Shown here: piece after piece, positions 46,622 to 57,197 of the stretch
Numbering within the stretch: position 1 is the first letter of the stretch
How the letters are laid out: each line of letters opens with the position of its first letter
Source: Parastagonospora avenae f. sp. tritici 18332-5
Taxonomy: Eukaryota > Ascomycota > Dothideomycetes > Pleosporales > Phaeosphaeriaceae
Reading direction: 5' to 3'
Assembly: GCA_022559985.1 (NCBI GenBank)
Contig: JAFJTR010000004.1
Span: 434,001-498,000 of the forward strand
DNA: 64,000 nt
Notes under the pieces: model-generated
What the model was told of the DNA's origin: nothing
Database searches by the model: none
What the model saw: only the letters and a program-made list of their open reading frames with translations
Made by a program: the position numbers and the translations under genes

Positions 46622-48557
46622 TCACCTGGGCCGGAAGTCATACCAGAAACTGAGCAGGGTACAGCTCACTGCCCATATAGCCAGGAGGATCGCTGGTGCG
46701 GCTGGTCCGACTTTTCCAGTCGTCAAGATCTTGCCAGGTGTCGACGACGTCAGGTTTGGGTGAGTCCATGCACGCTCGAATTTGTATTCAGTATCGTACA
46801 TGAGCTGGATAGCATCTGTGCCGAGCGCAAGCATAATCGATTCATGTAGCATTTTCGGCTTGATGAAGTTCCGGTACTGTAGTGTGTTCTGCACTTGGTC
46901 CGGACTCGGAGCGTTGACGGAAGCAAAGATGTCTCTAAAGCGACCTCTCATAGTGTCCATAGCCGTCTTGCCCAATCTTGACGTCGGTGTTTCCGTAAAG
47001 TTATCCATAAGCGGTACTGCAGACATTTCAAAGGAACCGAAAGTCGAGTGTGAGGGGTTGAGCTTCGCTATTCCCAGGGTCGACGCGACTTGACACCTTA
47101 CGCCGATGGGTTCCGCTAGCGAAACCATGCTTGCAGGTTCGGAGCGTTCCCCATGAGTCCATTTCATGAGGCTCTTGAAGTTCTCGAGTTCGGAATCAAC
47201 ACACTTGGCGATTTTGTAGAAGGTCTCGTTGAACGCATAAGTTCCGTTGCTCGTCTTGATAAAAGGCTGGCCCATTCCCTTAACGATGGGCTCAGTAGTA
47301 TTGTCGAAACTGCGAACGGGGGCGTAATCCTCGCACATGCGCCGCTGCCAAAGCACATACTCATACACATCCGTCAGCTCCAGACCTTTCGCTGCAATCG
47401 GGTCGTTTGAAGGGTCGCTGTAAAAGTCGGACCAGCTCTTCTGAACACCCATCTCAAGATGGCCAACTACGTTTCCATCAACCGAATCTAGAAACCCCGT
47501 AGAGATGTAAATATTGTGAGATTCTGCGGTTTCGAGCTTGATGTATGGGTCTTTGTCAGGCTTAATGGCCGTCCATATCAACTTAGCCTTTGATCTCTCG
47601 CTCAAAATAGTGAACTCACTAGCATCTTGCACGATGGAGCAATTGTACACGGCGCGCATACCCCAAGATCGGCCTACGACAGGAGTCTTGACTTGTGGTG
47701 CGAGGAACAGATCCGCAGTACCTTCCTTCAGAGGCATGGTGTTGGGTAAGTGTTTCATGCCGCTGATCTGGCCACGCTGAAAGTCTTCCGGTGTATGAAT
47801 GACACCCACTCCTGGTATGGTCCGGGGCGAACCATGTTCCATCCCGTCGTTGCATACGTTTCGCCCCAGGATCGAGGCGGCTTGAGATTGAAGTTATTCC
47901 ATTGCCGACCGATCACGCTGGCCGGTGTTGACGAAGGATAGTATCCATCTGAGAGCTCAAGGCACAGACCGGAGATTGATAGCGATGCGACTGGGAGAAT
48001 GCTAAGGATGGCAAGCAAGAGCCACGGACGATGTGTTACAAATTCCCGCCCCTTTCGTAGTGTCTGAATGCCTCTTATCCATCCTCCTGGGCCACTCCAG
48101 CTATTGTCGCTGTGCAACAGTAGTGCAGCAGCATTGGGTGGTTCCCAAAACGGCTTCTCGATCATAGCGGCCTCCAGTACAACAAGGCCGTATTTCGACC
48201 ATCCTAAACCAAATACACCGACCAAGAACCACGAGTAGTTGACGAAGCAGTAAATTACGGGCGGTCCAATGAACAGCTCATCAATTTCGCGATTTAAGAC
48301 ATAAAGCCAGATCCAAAAGAAGTATGCTGTTACTGATAAAGGCAAAAGCATTAGGACAAGCGCCCGCTTCCAGAAACGACGACGTGACCGGCCTTGGGGA
48401 TAGGCATTTGGTGGTTCTTCTATTGCAGTAGTGTCGGAGATTTTTGAAGGTGTGAACGAGGGAAGATCAGAACGAGGGAAGATCAGAACGAGGGAAGATC
48501 AGAAAGAGGATGATTTTCTGGAAGCAATTGTTGCTTATCCTGACTTGGTGGCGACAT
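46622..48557 (-). pseudogene. Large fungal membrane protein, broken by a 16-bp triplication and a frameshift
   Basis: From an ATG at 48557 the frame reads MSPPSQDKQQLLPENHPL and then enters three perfect 16-bp tandem copies (48456-48503), which cause a stop within the second copy. With a single copy the frame would run on through TPSKISDTTAIEEPPN into AYPQGRSRRRFWKRALVLMLLPLS and five or so helices. A second break lies near 47820-47830, consistent with one lost base, between GWNMV and the exon text RTIPGVGVIHTP. The rest (to 46622) is an extracellular-type domain with many N-glycosylation sites (NCS, NTT, NGT, NET, NFT, NLT) and a last helix AAPAILLAIWAVSCTLLSF. I remember such 600-700-residue fungal membrane proteins, function unknown. 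No intron repairs either break. Confidence 0.72.
48456..48503. repeat. Perfect 16-bp tandem repeat, three copies
   Basis: The unit ACGAGGGAAGATCAGA occurs three times without mismatch inside the 5' coding end of the membrane-protein gene. The unit starts exactly at a codon boundary on the minus strand. Confidence 0.97.
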
Positions 48558-49439
48558 TGCAAGTATGTAGGCGCTACCTAGGTAGACTCGAATGATTGTG
48601 TTGTGAACACCGAACGACCGCGAGCTTGCTCCGAATTTGTAGTCTTAGATTTGGCTGACGTGAACTTGGCTCGACACCTTAGGTCAAGCATGGCAGAGCC
48701 TCCGTCCCACTAACCCCCTGAATGCTAGGTTTGCTATTTTGTCCCCATGTTGAGGCAGGTTGAATCTCAACTGACTTGTATTGGCCTCATCGCAATCGGG
48801 CTGCTTACTCCGGCTACGCCCTGACAGCGCACCGGGCAAATTCACATGATGAATCGAATATGCGCGGTTATTGCGGTACACCGTTTTATAATCGCTGTGG
48901 CGTGCCTTTTGAGGTGAGTGATAGCTAAAGAAGTTGAGCGGGCTGCAGCTTGGGTGCGGCTTTGTGTGGCCTGAAAGGCTGATTAGCGGAGCGCTTCGAG
49001 AAATTCGATACCGTAGGTAAGGCTGAGAGCTAGCTTGCGCGTTTAAAATAGCAGTCACAAGTGTACACCTCCTGATCTTTGAAAAGAAAAAAAGGACAGC
49101 CGAATACATATTTTTGTGAGACGCCGAAAGAAGGATTTGAGGAGGCGCAGTTTGCTTATGTGCGTGCCCAAGCCCACTGCCTTCTGCGGAGTACAATCGT
49201 TCTCTAAGTCGATCAGTAGCAAACCACCCATCCTACTGCGAACTTCTTCCACTACGAATTATGTTTAGTGGGTTTAACTGTCTTCTTCTGGACTGCCAAG
49301 GTATTCAGCAACGATTTGATGCACGCAGATGAGTCACCATGGTGTTCAGCAACGACGTGACACACAAAGACTTTTGAGGTTCGATAGTCTTGAAATCAAT
49401 TAGTATTATTACAAGTCCTTACCACTCACAAAACAAACT
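48558..49439. other. Intergenic, right edge of the accessory island
   Basis: About 880 bp before the MFS gene's 3' end. Open frames are not gene-like. Confidence 0.5.
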
Positions 49440-51390
49440 CTACGCCTCCCCTTTCTCTCCCTGCCCCCTCCTCTTCTCATCCTCCTCCTCCCTCTTCTTC
49501 TGCCTCAAATACTGACAAAACGGGCTCCTCTCCCTCATCCTGCCTCCCCACTTGACAAACACAAACGGCACCACACACAACGCCAGACTGAAAAAACCCA
49601 AAAGACTCGTCGCCCACGCCACCCCCATCGCCCGATACATAGGCTTCGCCGCAAACGGCAATATCGCACCGAACGTACTCCTCGACAACGACGCAGCCGC
49701 CATCGCGCTCGCCGCGAAAACCTCATACGCATCAACAAGATAGTTGAGAAGCGCCATGAAGAGGCACAAATAGCCCATACCGAAGAGTACGCCCGCGAGC
49801 GCAGGGACGATCCAATGCACGTTTTCTCTCGCCGTCCAGCCGAGCCAGAAGCTGGATATCACGAAAAAAGGACCCGCGACGCAGGCGAGTGGCAGGCGGC
49901 GCATTTCTTCGTTGGCGGCCCAGGGGCGCTGGAGCCGGTGGGCGCGCAGCAGGATGGCGTCCCAGGAGAGGTACATGCCGGCGGAGATGAGGGCGCCGAG
50001 ACCGATGGGCAGGAAGGCGAGGCCGTTTTCGCCGCGGTTGAAGGCGTAGATGGAGGTGAAGATTATGGGGTAGGATTGCAGGTAGATGTAGAATATTGCG
50101 TCTGAGAGGGTGGGTTAGTTGTGTGGGATTGAGAAGAAAGAGAGTGGAAATCGACTTACATGCGTAGCTTAGGTATAGGCAGGTGAAGAGTACGAGCGGC
50201 TCGAAGCATATCATGCGTAGGGGTCGAGATAGCACGACTGTGACGATATGGTTGAGATCTGTCTTCTCGAGCTCCAATGGCGCAACGATATTCTCGTCTC
50301 CCGTCTCTTTCCGCAGTTGCTGAGCCCGTCGCTTCAATATCGCCGGCCCATACGTCTCAGGAAAGAACCAGAAAAGCGGCCAGGTCGCGCCCGCAAGTAT
50401 CGCTCCAATCCAAAAAGCCCAGTTCCAGCTGACAACTGAAATGAAGCCCGAAACTGGTGGTCCGAGAATCGGTCCAAACGTCGTAGCAGCCTGTCCGTTC
50501 ATCAGTTCCCCAAGCCCCTCTCACACTGATACATCTCAAACTCACCATGAAAATCGCCATGCTCCTCCCCCTCGCAACCGGATCATGCCACACATCCGCA
50601 CATATCCCCCCAACGACACTAATCGCACAACTCCCACCAATCCCCACAAACAGCCTAAACACCACCAGCGCCCCAAAATTCGGCGCAAGAGCCGACGCGA
50701 TCGAGAAAACCGTGAGGATGGCGAATGAATACACCATCGTCCCTTTTCTTCCATATGACTCGGACAACGGGCCCCACGCCATGGGTCCAAACACGTAGCC
50801 TACGAGAAACATCGAGGTAGGCAGGATCAGCAGATACTCGGACGTGGTGCCAAAGTGCGCGGAGATCGGAGGCGTGGCGCCAGATGCGAGCGACGAGGAC
50901 ATGGTGCTGTTCATGACGCTCATGATGGCGACGAAGAGGGCGTAGCATTTCTTGGCCATGGACCAGTTGTTTGGGTTTTCGGGATCGTTGTCTTCGAAGC
51001 GGATGACATGCCGTTGGGGTGGCGGTTCATCACTCGCTAACGATGGCGTTGAAGATGTGACTGGGGAGTGAGGTGCAACTTCCTCGATGTTGGCGGTATC
51101 GTAGACTTCTTTTTCTGGGTCGGAGGAGGTTTCGACATCTTTGTCTAGGGCGCGCAAGTATGCCGTGCGAGAGCTTTCTTGCTCGGCTATGGGGACAAGT
51201 TAGTGAGGATGATGATTTGTAAGACGATGAGATGCATACGTCGACTTCTGGCACTCTTCTGGCTTTTCTGACTTCTCGCCGTGACACTTCTCACCAGCGC
51301 AACCGGGCTCATTACAGCTTCAAGCCCATCGCCCGCGAGCCGTTGTTGCTCTCGGGAATAAGTCCTCTCTAAAGCCGAATTGGACTCCAT
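49440..51390 (-). CDS. MFS transporter, drug/polyamine:H+ antiporter type (DHA1)
   Basis: Exons 51240-51390, 50546-51186, 50160-50490 and 49440-50101 give 594 aa with twelve hydrophobic helices in two sets of six. The family motif A appears as GPLSESYGRKGTM between helices 2 and 3; a long acidic cytosolic N-terminus (residues 1-110) precedes helix 1 with the FEDNDPENPNNWS stretch seen in fungal DHA1 transporters such as the Flr1/Tpo1 group. FKIGAILAG-type text follows (FWIGAILAGATWPLFWFFPETYGP). The C-tail is highly charged (KKREEEDEKRRGQGEKGE). Export of toxic compounds or polyamines is likely; the substrate cannot be read. Splices join ARSR to PEQESS, MAIFM to AATTFG and LSYAY to AIFYIYLQ. 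Confidence 0.92.
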
Positions 51391-51899
51391 GACGCAGATC
51401 CAGAAACCCCAAATAAACGTAGAAGGAAATCAGCACAGAACTCGAGAACAAGGAAAAAATTAGTAGGGAACGTAAGTGAAGTAAGTGGCAAGCTTTCCCC
51501 GCGCCTATGATTCACGTATCCGAGGGGAGCGTGCGCCCAAATAATTTGTAAGGCGCGCTCGCTGCAAGCTACGTGTGATGCAGTCTTAGCGTCCGTTTGG
51601 AGCGCTCTTCTTCCCGATGCGGGGACGTTGGTGCTGGTCGGTTAACGGCAGGCAAGACATTGCTCCGCATAGAGTCCCAACTGTGTGGCACCGAGTTTAT
51701 TAGCAGGTGTGATCGGTATGCTGTGTTGCAGGGAGTCGGTGTTCGGTGTTGTAGTAGCATTCCGATCGCGGTGCAAATTAATTACCAACCACGTTTGGAT
51801 TACCCAGCAACGAAAAGCACGCAATGCTGATGCCGTGCTATGCTTGTTGACTTTCTGGATTGCTTGAATTTTCGTTGCCCAGTCGTCAAGACCGCATCT
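51391..51899. other. Intergenic, no feature seen
   Basis: MFS promoter and prefoldin 3' flank. No gene supported. Confidence 0.6.
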
Positions 51900-52479
51900 C
51901 TACGTCTCGAGATTGATACTCCTCCCGAACCGCCCGTACAGCGCCTTCTTCAATTCTCCCATCTCCTCTTGGACCTTCTCTAACCTCGTCTTAAGCTCAT
52001 CCACATCGCCATCGATCGTCTCTGTTGACCTCTCGAGCAGCTCCAAGACCTGTGGTTGCGGCAACGACACAAAGCAGTCACCGACTTTGTACCTAAATCG
52101 ACGCCATCAGCGTGCTTCCAAAGTAAACATTAGCAATGTGGGACATACGGGACTTTGTCCTCCTCATCAACAAGTTCCAGCTCTGTAGAAATCTCCTCAA
52201 GATCTTCCTTCTCCTTCTGCAAGTGGGATTAGTGAATGTATTCCAGCAGCGCCCCACGTGAATGCGTACAATCTTTGCTCTTAGCTCTTCCTCAAGCGCA
52301 GTCTCTTTCTGATGCAGCGAACTGAAGCGATTGATCTTTTCCTGGTCTTCACGGCGCACTTCCATGTCCTCGCCGCCGGCCGAGGCCTCCTCTTCTTTTG
52401 TGAGCTGCGTTGCGGTTAGCGCCGTTCCGGCGTGCAGGTGTAAAATTTGTAACGAGGGGCTTACCATGCGACGCTGCAT
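51900..52479 (-). CDS. GIM3: Prefoldin subunit 4
   Basis: Exons 52465-52479 (five codons), 52270-52404, 52149-52216 and 51900-52092 give 136 aa, the usual size. It is one of four beta-type subunits of the hexameric chaperone that hands actin and tubulin to CCT. The first coiled coil is REDQEKINRFSSLHQKETALEEELRAKIKEKEDLEEISTELEL, the beta-hairpin KVPYKVGDCFVSLPQPQVLELLE, and the second coil DGDVDELKTRLEKVQEEMGELKKALY. The hairpin text with KVGDCF is characteristic of PFD4. The four introns-and-exons model is fixed by this sequence. Confidence 0.94.
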
Positions 52480-52906
52480 TTTGATGACCGAGATTGTGCG
52501 GATGCAATGGCTGTATGGTTTGTAGTATGTAGCTTGAGAATTACGGAATGCAGGAGTTGATAATGGTGGTGGTGAGTGTGTGGTTGTGGTTGCTGACTGA
52601 CGATCCGTAAAGGGTAACCGCGCCAAGCCATGATTGAAGTGTATGCAACCCATCTATGTGAGGAACAAAACATAGAACATTCTGCTTCTCATGGTCACTA
52701 GTAAACTTATAGAGATAGCAAACCTTTTCATAGCTAGATTTCATCTAAACATATAACACATCAAGTAAGAATTCGATAAGCTCTACTTTCAAAAGAAAGA
52801 GTACAACCCATGGTATCATCTCCCTTCCTAAAACTCCTCCTTCCCCAAACCCTATCCAAACAAGAAACGCCCGCTCAATATATCCTAAATTGCCATGCCA
52901 CAAACA
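52480..52906. other. Intergenic, no feature seen
   Basis: Prefoldin promoter and MTW1 3' flank. Confidence 0.6.
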
Positions 52907-54195
52907 CTACGAAGTGTCCATCTCTTCCCCATTCCCATCTCCCTCCACCGCCCCAGCCTTCTCCTCCTCTTCCATCCTAACATCCCTTCCCCTTCCCCTC
53001 CCCCTCCCCCTCCCCAAAACCCCCACCAACCCCTCCAATCCCCTAACCTCCTCCGCGCCAACCTTAACTCCCTCCCACACGCCCTCAACCCCATCCTTCG
53101 TATCCACCCCCCTCCTCTCCAGTATACGCTTACTCTGACTTTCCACATAGACCTTACGCTCGCGGATGACTTCATCCGCGTTCTTGTTCGACGTTGGCAG
53201 CGCGGCGGTAGCGAGGTGCGGCTGCAGGGATGCGAGGAGTTGGCGCAGGTAGGGCAGTTGCGATGTCGTGAAGGATGTGTGTGTTGCAAGTGGCGTTCGG
53301 GATTCTGTGGATGAGGAATGGGGGAGGGGTTGGATGCCGAGGGTTTGTGCGACAGGGGTGTGTGTGAGGAAAGCGAAGGGCGCGGAGGTGTCTTGTGTTC
53401 CATTGGTTTTTGCTGGGCTCGTTGATGCTCTGGATTCGCGCTTTGCTGGACTGGGCTGGAGGAGTGCTTTCAAGCGTGCTATCTGCGCGTCGTTGCGCTT
53501 TTTCTCTGCGGCGAGGGCGGCGTTGAGTTTTTGCGTTTCGATGAGTTTGCGGCGGAGGGTGTAGAGGGATTCGGGGGTGAGTGTGGAGTCTTTGGGAGGA
53601 GTCTGGAGGTTCTGTGTATGTCTTATCAGTTCAAATACCACCCACACCCACATATACTGCTTCACTTCCAAGAGAACAACATACCTCATAATGCCCCAAC
53701 CTCACCCAGTTCACCAACTCCTCCTCCCCCCTCGGCAAGCACAAAACATTCCTCAGTGTCCAAATCTCCAAGCGATCGAAATTTTTGTCCACCGCATTCT
53801 CCATGAGCGTCTCGAGCTTCAGTACACCCTCCTCAATCTCCAGCCTCGCCTCTGGGAAAGTGTCATTGCCATCTTCATCTTTCTCAGGCGTGTTGCCTTC
53901 GGCGCTGTACCGGTCTGCGAAGCCCAGGAGCGCTGGGTCGGCGGAAAGCAGTCCGGTTTCGAAGGAGTCAGTGCAGCGGTAGAGAACTTCGTTTATGGCG
54001 TTTATTATGTCGTCAATGAGTGACTATTGTAGGTATATTAGCATTGCGCGAGGTGCTTCGCGACATAAATGTCTACGTCTGGTGGGGTCTGGGAGGATGG
54101 AGGGGAAGAAGGTTTGGAGGTGGTGTACGTACGATTGGTGGCCATGAAAAGTGCTCTGTGAGGAGCATATTCTCCTGTTGCTTTGCGCTTGCCAT
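52907..54195 (-). CDS. MTW1: Kinetochore protein Mtw1/Mis12 (MIND complex)
   Basis: Exons 54133-54195, 53685-54023 and 52907-53611, with introns of 109 and 73 nt, give 368 aa. Mis12/Mtw1 links centromeric chromatin to the Ndc80 complex. The N-terminal signature reads LLTEHFSWPPISLIDDIINAINEVLYRCTDSFETGLL, with the first intron inside it. A helix follows (FDRLEIWTLRNVLCLP), then a coiled coil (LYTLRRKLIETQKLNAALAAEKKRNDAQIARLKALL). The last 120 residues are variable and end with an Arg-Gly repeat (GRGRGRGRGRD) and an acidic tail. The C-rich plus strand near 52990-53040 encodes this repeat and may vary between strains. Confidence 0.9.
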
Positions 54196-54981
54196 TTTGT
54201 ACTGTCTTCTCTTGTCGCTGCGTGAATAGTTCTGAAGTTCACCTGCGCTGTTGCGACGCGCCTCGGTCGTGTTTACTTGCGACCGGGATGTTACTGGACA
54301 GCTACTAGCGCGAACGCTAATAGCGATCTCACGCTATGCCTGCTACAGCACGGATGATATCGAGTACGGTGCGGAGAAGGCTGTCACTTTGTTGCATGGG
54401 CAGATATTCGTAAAAGAAAACGCACAAGCATAGACACACACAAGTCACTTAGTCAGGAAAACAGTGGTGTGAGAACATGGAGATCCTCCATCCAATGCGT
54501 GAAGCTATTCAGCACTCACGATATTCCATACAGTCTCAAGCACTTTTACGCTTAGAAACTAAATTATACAACGCTACTAGTGGCCATTCCTCTGCAGTAT
54601 GCCCAAGCATGAAAACACCTGAAGATAGCACACCACCAATAGTACCCTTTCTTCGATAGCCATACGTGGGTGTTGGTATATAGTCTTGTGTCCTGCTCGC
54701 AAAGGATGCCGCGCTGACTGATGCGGGATCATACAGCTCTTTCCATTTTGTGGAAACCTTCATCGCAGAAGAAGAGATTGTTGTAACCAAAGATGACACT
54801 GACTCTCAACGCCGCCAAAGACTGTGAAATACCTAAGCCCTCCATGCGTCATGTCGCTGTCGTAAATGCAATAGATGTGAAGCAAAAGAACCGCCAATTC
54901 CAGATCGTACATCCTCAACCTGCGCGGCGGCTCTGGGAAGTCTACCAGGACGCCTTTTCGAGGCATGTGGGTTTGTGCGTC
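54196..54981. other. Intergenic, no supportable gene
   Basis: MTW1 promoter and kinase-gene 3' flank. Short open frames only. Confidence 0.55.
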
Positions 54982-57197
54982 CTAGTAGGCCCTTTCGTCT
55001 CGATACCGGCGGTCTTGTTCTAATCGCCGTGCCTTCTTCTCCCGCTCTATCCGGATCTTGTGGGCCTCGGTACCATCGTCCATGAGAGACTCCTTGAACC
55101 ACGGATGCTGCAAGGCTTGCTTGGCAGTTATACGCTTCTTGGGATCATATACGAAGATCTGCCTGAGAAGGTCGAGGAATTGGCGGTTGAAGTCGGTATG
55201 GCTGGGTATGGTTTCCTAGGACTGTTAGGGCTAGCCAGTAACATGGGCAGGCGAACGTACAGGAAGCTTCTTCATCGCCTTGACGTATTTCTTTGACGCC
55301 TTGTTGGTCTCGGTGTTTGGGTAGTCAAGCTTGTAGTTCTTGAAGTACCTTGCAGCACTGTGCATTGTTAGTAGCGCATCGTGTAGAGGCTTGTAATGAC
55401 TTACGAATTGGCAGAGTTCCGTGATGACCCCCGGTCTTGCTTGTAGACTGCGCGTACAATGTCCCGGTCAATCTTGCCTCCACACACGGCCTCCATCATA
55501 GCCAGATGCTCGAGGTTATCGTGTGTCTGGAACAGGGCGTCACCGGTGAAAAATTCGACTAGAATACAACCGATACTCCAGATGTCGCAAGGGAAGCTCC
55601 AGCCCAGGTTGAGGATGATCTCTGGTGCACGGTAGTGACGTGTCGATACGACAGAGGAGTGATACTCGTCATTGAAGGTGGCAGATCCAAAGTCGATCAA
55701 CCGGATCTCTGGGTCGAGAAGCACCTTGCGGTGTCTCGCACTGCGGTTGACAGTGGTTGATGAGGAGGGGACTGTCCGGTTGTATGTGAAGGTCTGGTAG
55801 TTGTTGTTTACGAGGAGGATATTCTCCGGCTTCAGATCGGTGTGGATAAGGTTCAGGTCGTGCAGAAAGGCAACGCTCGTGAACAACTGCTTCGCGAACT
55901 TTTGGATGTGCGAGCTGGGAAACGGCACGAAGCCATTTGACTTGAGGAAGTCGAACACACTTTGTCCGTATAGGTCGGTGACGATGCAGATGTGGTTCCG
56001 GAAGTCGAAGCAATCCCGCAGATGGATGCACCTGTTGATGTTGTGCTTGTCGTTGGATGCCAGTGTTGAGAGAACTCTTAGCTCGATGCGACTGGCGTCT
56101 CGATATTTGGGCACGGATCTGATGACCTTGATGGCGCATTTGGTGCCTTTCTTTCGGTCGTAGGCTTGGACGACCTTGCCGAATGTGCCTTGGCCAAGGA
56201 GTTTCTCGATCTGGTCTACACAGGGATTAGTATGGGACTGGCAAGGATGCTGCGAGCACCTACATCGCTCAGTGAGGTCGGCTTCTGGAACCACAATGTA
56301 GTGGCCGTCCTCATCGTCGACCTTCTGGTCCTTGGTGTACGACTTCTGCAGTGAGTCAGTGTCTGATCGCGCGAGGGATGGCTGTGGGGGCCTTACATCC
56401 GGAACAACCTGCACGTAAACATCCTTCGCCTTGATTACCGGGTTGGGCGGAGGCTGGTACAGGCTGAAGGGGTTGTCGTCGTGGTCGAGCTCTCGTCTCT
56501 TGGTCTGCTTGGCCTCGTCCTGGGCCACTGCACGCGTGCGCTTTCGCTTCTGGCCAACCGCGCTGTTGTCGAGCGGCGAGATGTGGTGTCCGTTGCTGAC
56601 CTGCGACCCTAATGACGTCGCGGCCGTCGTATTGAGCGCAGATGTGGTCCTGTCGGTGGAGAGGGAGTGGTTGGGCGAGTCGTAGTAGGGCGTTTGGGTG
56701 GTCGAGTAGGATGTCTGCTGGTTGTAGACGGGGTCATATGCCGTGGACGCGGTTGTCTTTCGCTTCTTGTCCGTGTGCCGAGCCGAGCCATTTGTCGCGG
56801 TCCTGGTGAGGCCTGGTTGGCGCGGTGGGGGAGGACCCGGGTCTTCGTCGTCGTCATCAATCACGATGACCTCTTTGGGGAGGCCGTTCTTGTAGAAGTC
56901 AGCCCAGTCGGGGTTCCGCCGCCGACCAGCCGAGCCGGGCGCGCTCATGGAGTTATCGGGCGCGGGGCCTGTGGATATGGGTGGCAGCTGCTGGGACTGG
57001 CGGGCGTGGGCAGTCGCGGTCCTGCGGTGGTCTGTTGTCGAGGTGCCGCTAGCGTAGCCGTTGTACATGGAATTGCCTATCCTGGCGGCGCCGTTTTGGA
57101 GCTGCGCATTCGGCAGGTTTGGCTGGTAGGACTGGTGGTGAGGATAGAATTGATGATGGGGCGGGAGGGTAGCCGTGGCTGTGGAGGGTGTCGACAT
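54982..57197 (-). CDS. LAMMER (CLK/Lkh1/Kns1) dual-specificity protein kinase
   Basis: Exons 56397-57197, 56264-56345, 55405-56215, 55261-55357 and 54982-55215 give 674 aa. A disordered 270-residue N-terminus with Lys/Arg clusters precedes the kinase domain. It shows the glycine loop LLGQGTFGKV, catalytic lysine CAIKVIR, loop HTDLKPENILL, magnesium motif LIDFGSATF and SVVSTRHYRAPEIILNLGWS. EHLAMMEAV is the LAMMER signature. The end carries KRITAKQALQHPWF. These kinases phosphorylate SR proteins and control splicing, flocculation or stress responses. The first two introns (51 and 48 nt) contain no stop and are multiples of three, so retention would keep the frame. Splicing joins TERY to QIEKLL, the normal family sequence. 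Confidence 0.95.

Noticed and set aside
46622..47842. Downstream half of the membrane protein as an independent gene (ATG 47842)
   Set aside because: The ATG lies inside the overlapping frame of the upstream half, and the conserved text crosses the break; it is one broken gene.
47820..47880. A 46-nt intron (GTATGC...CCAG) repairing the second frameshift
   Set aside because: Its removal leaves the wrong phase for the downstream frame.
54982..57197. LAMMER kinase ending at 55401 as a 598-residue protein without introns
   Set aside because: That frame carries two unspliced introns and lacks the C-terminal lobe; splicing restores the family sequence TERYQIEKLL and the C-lobe.
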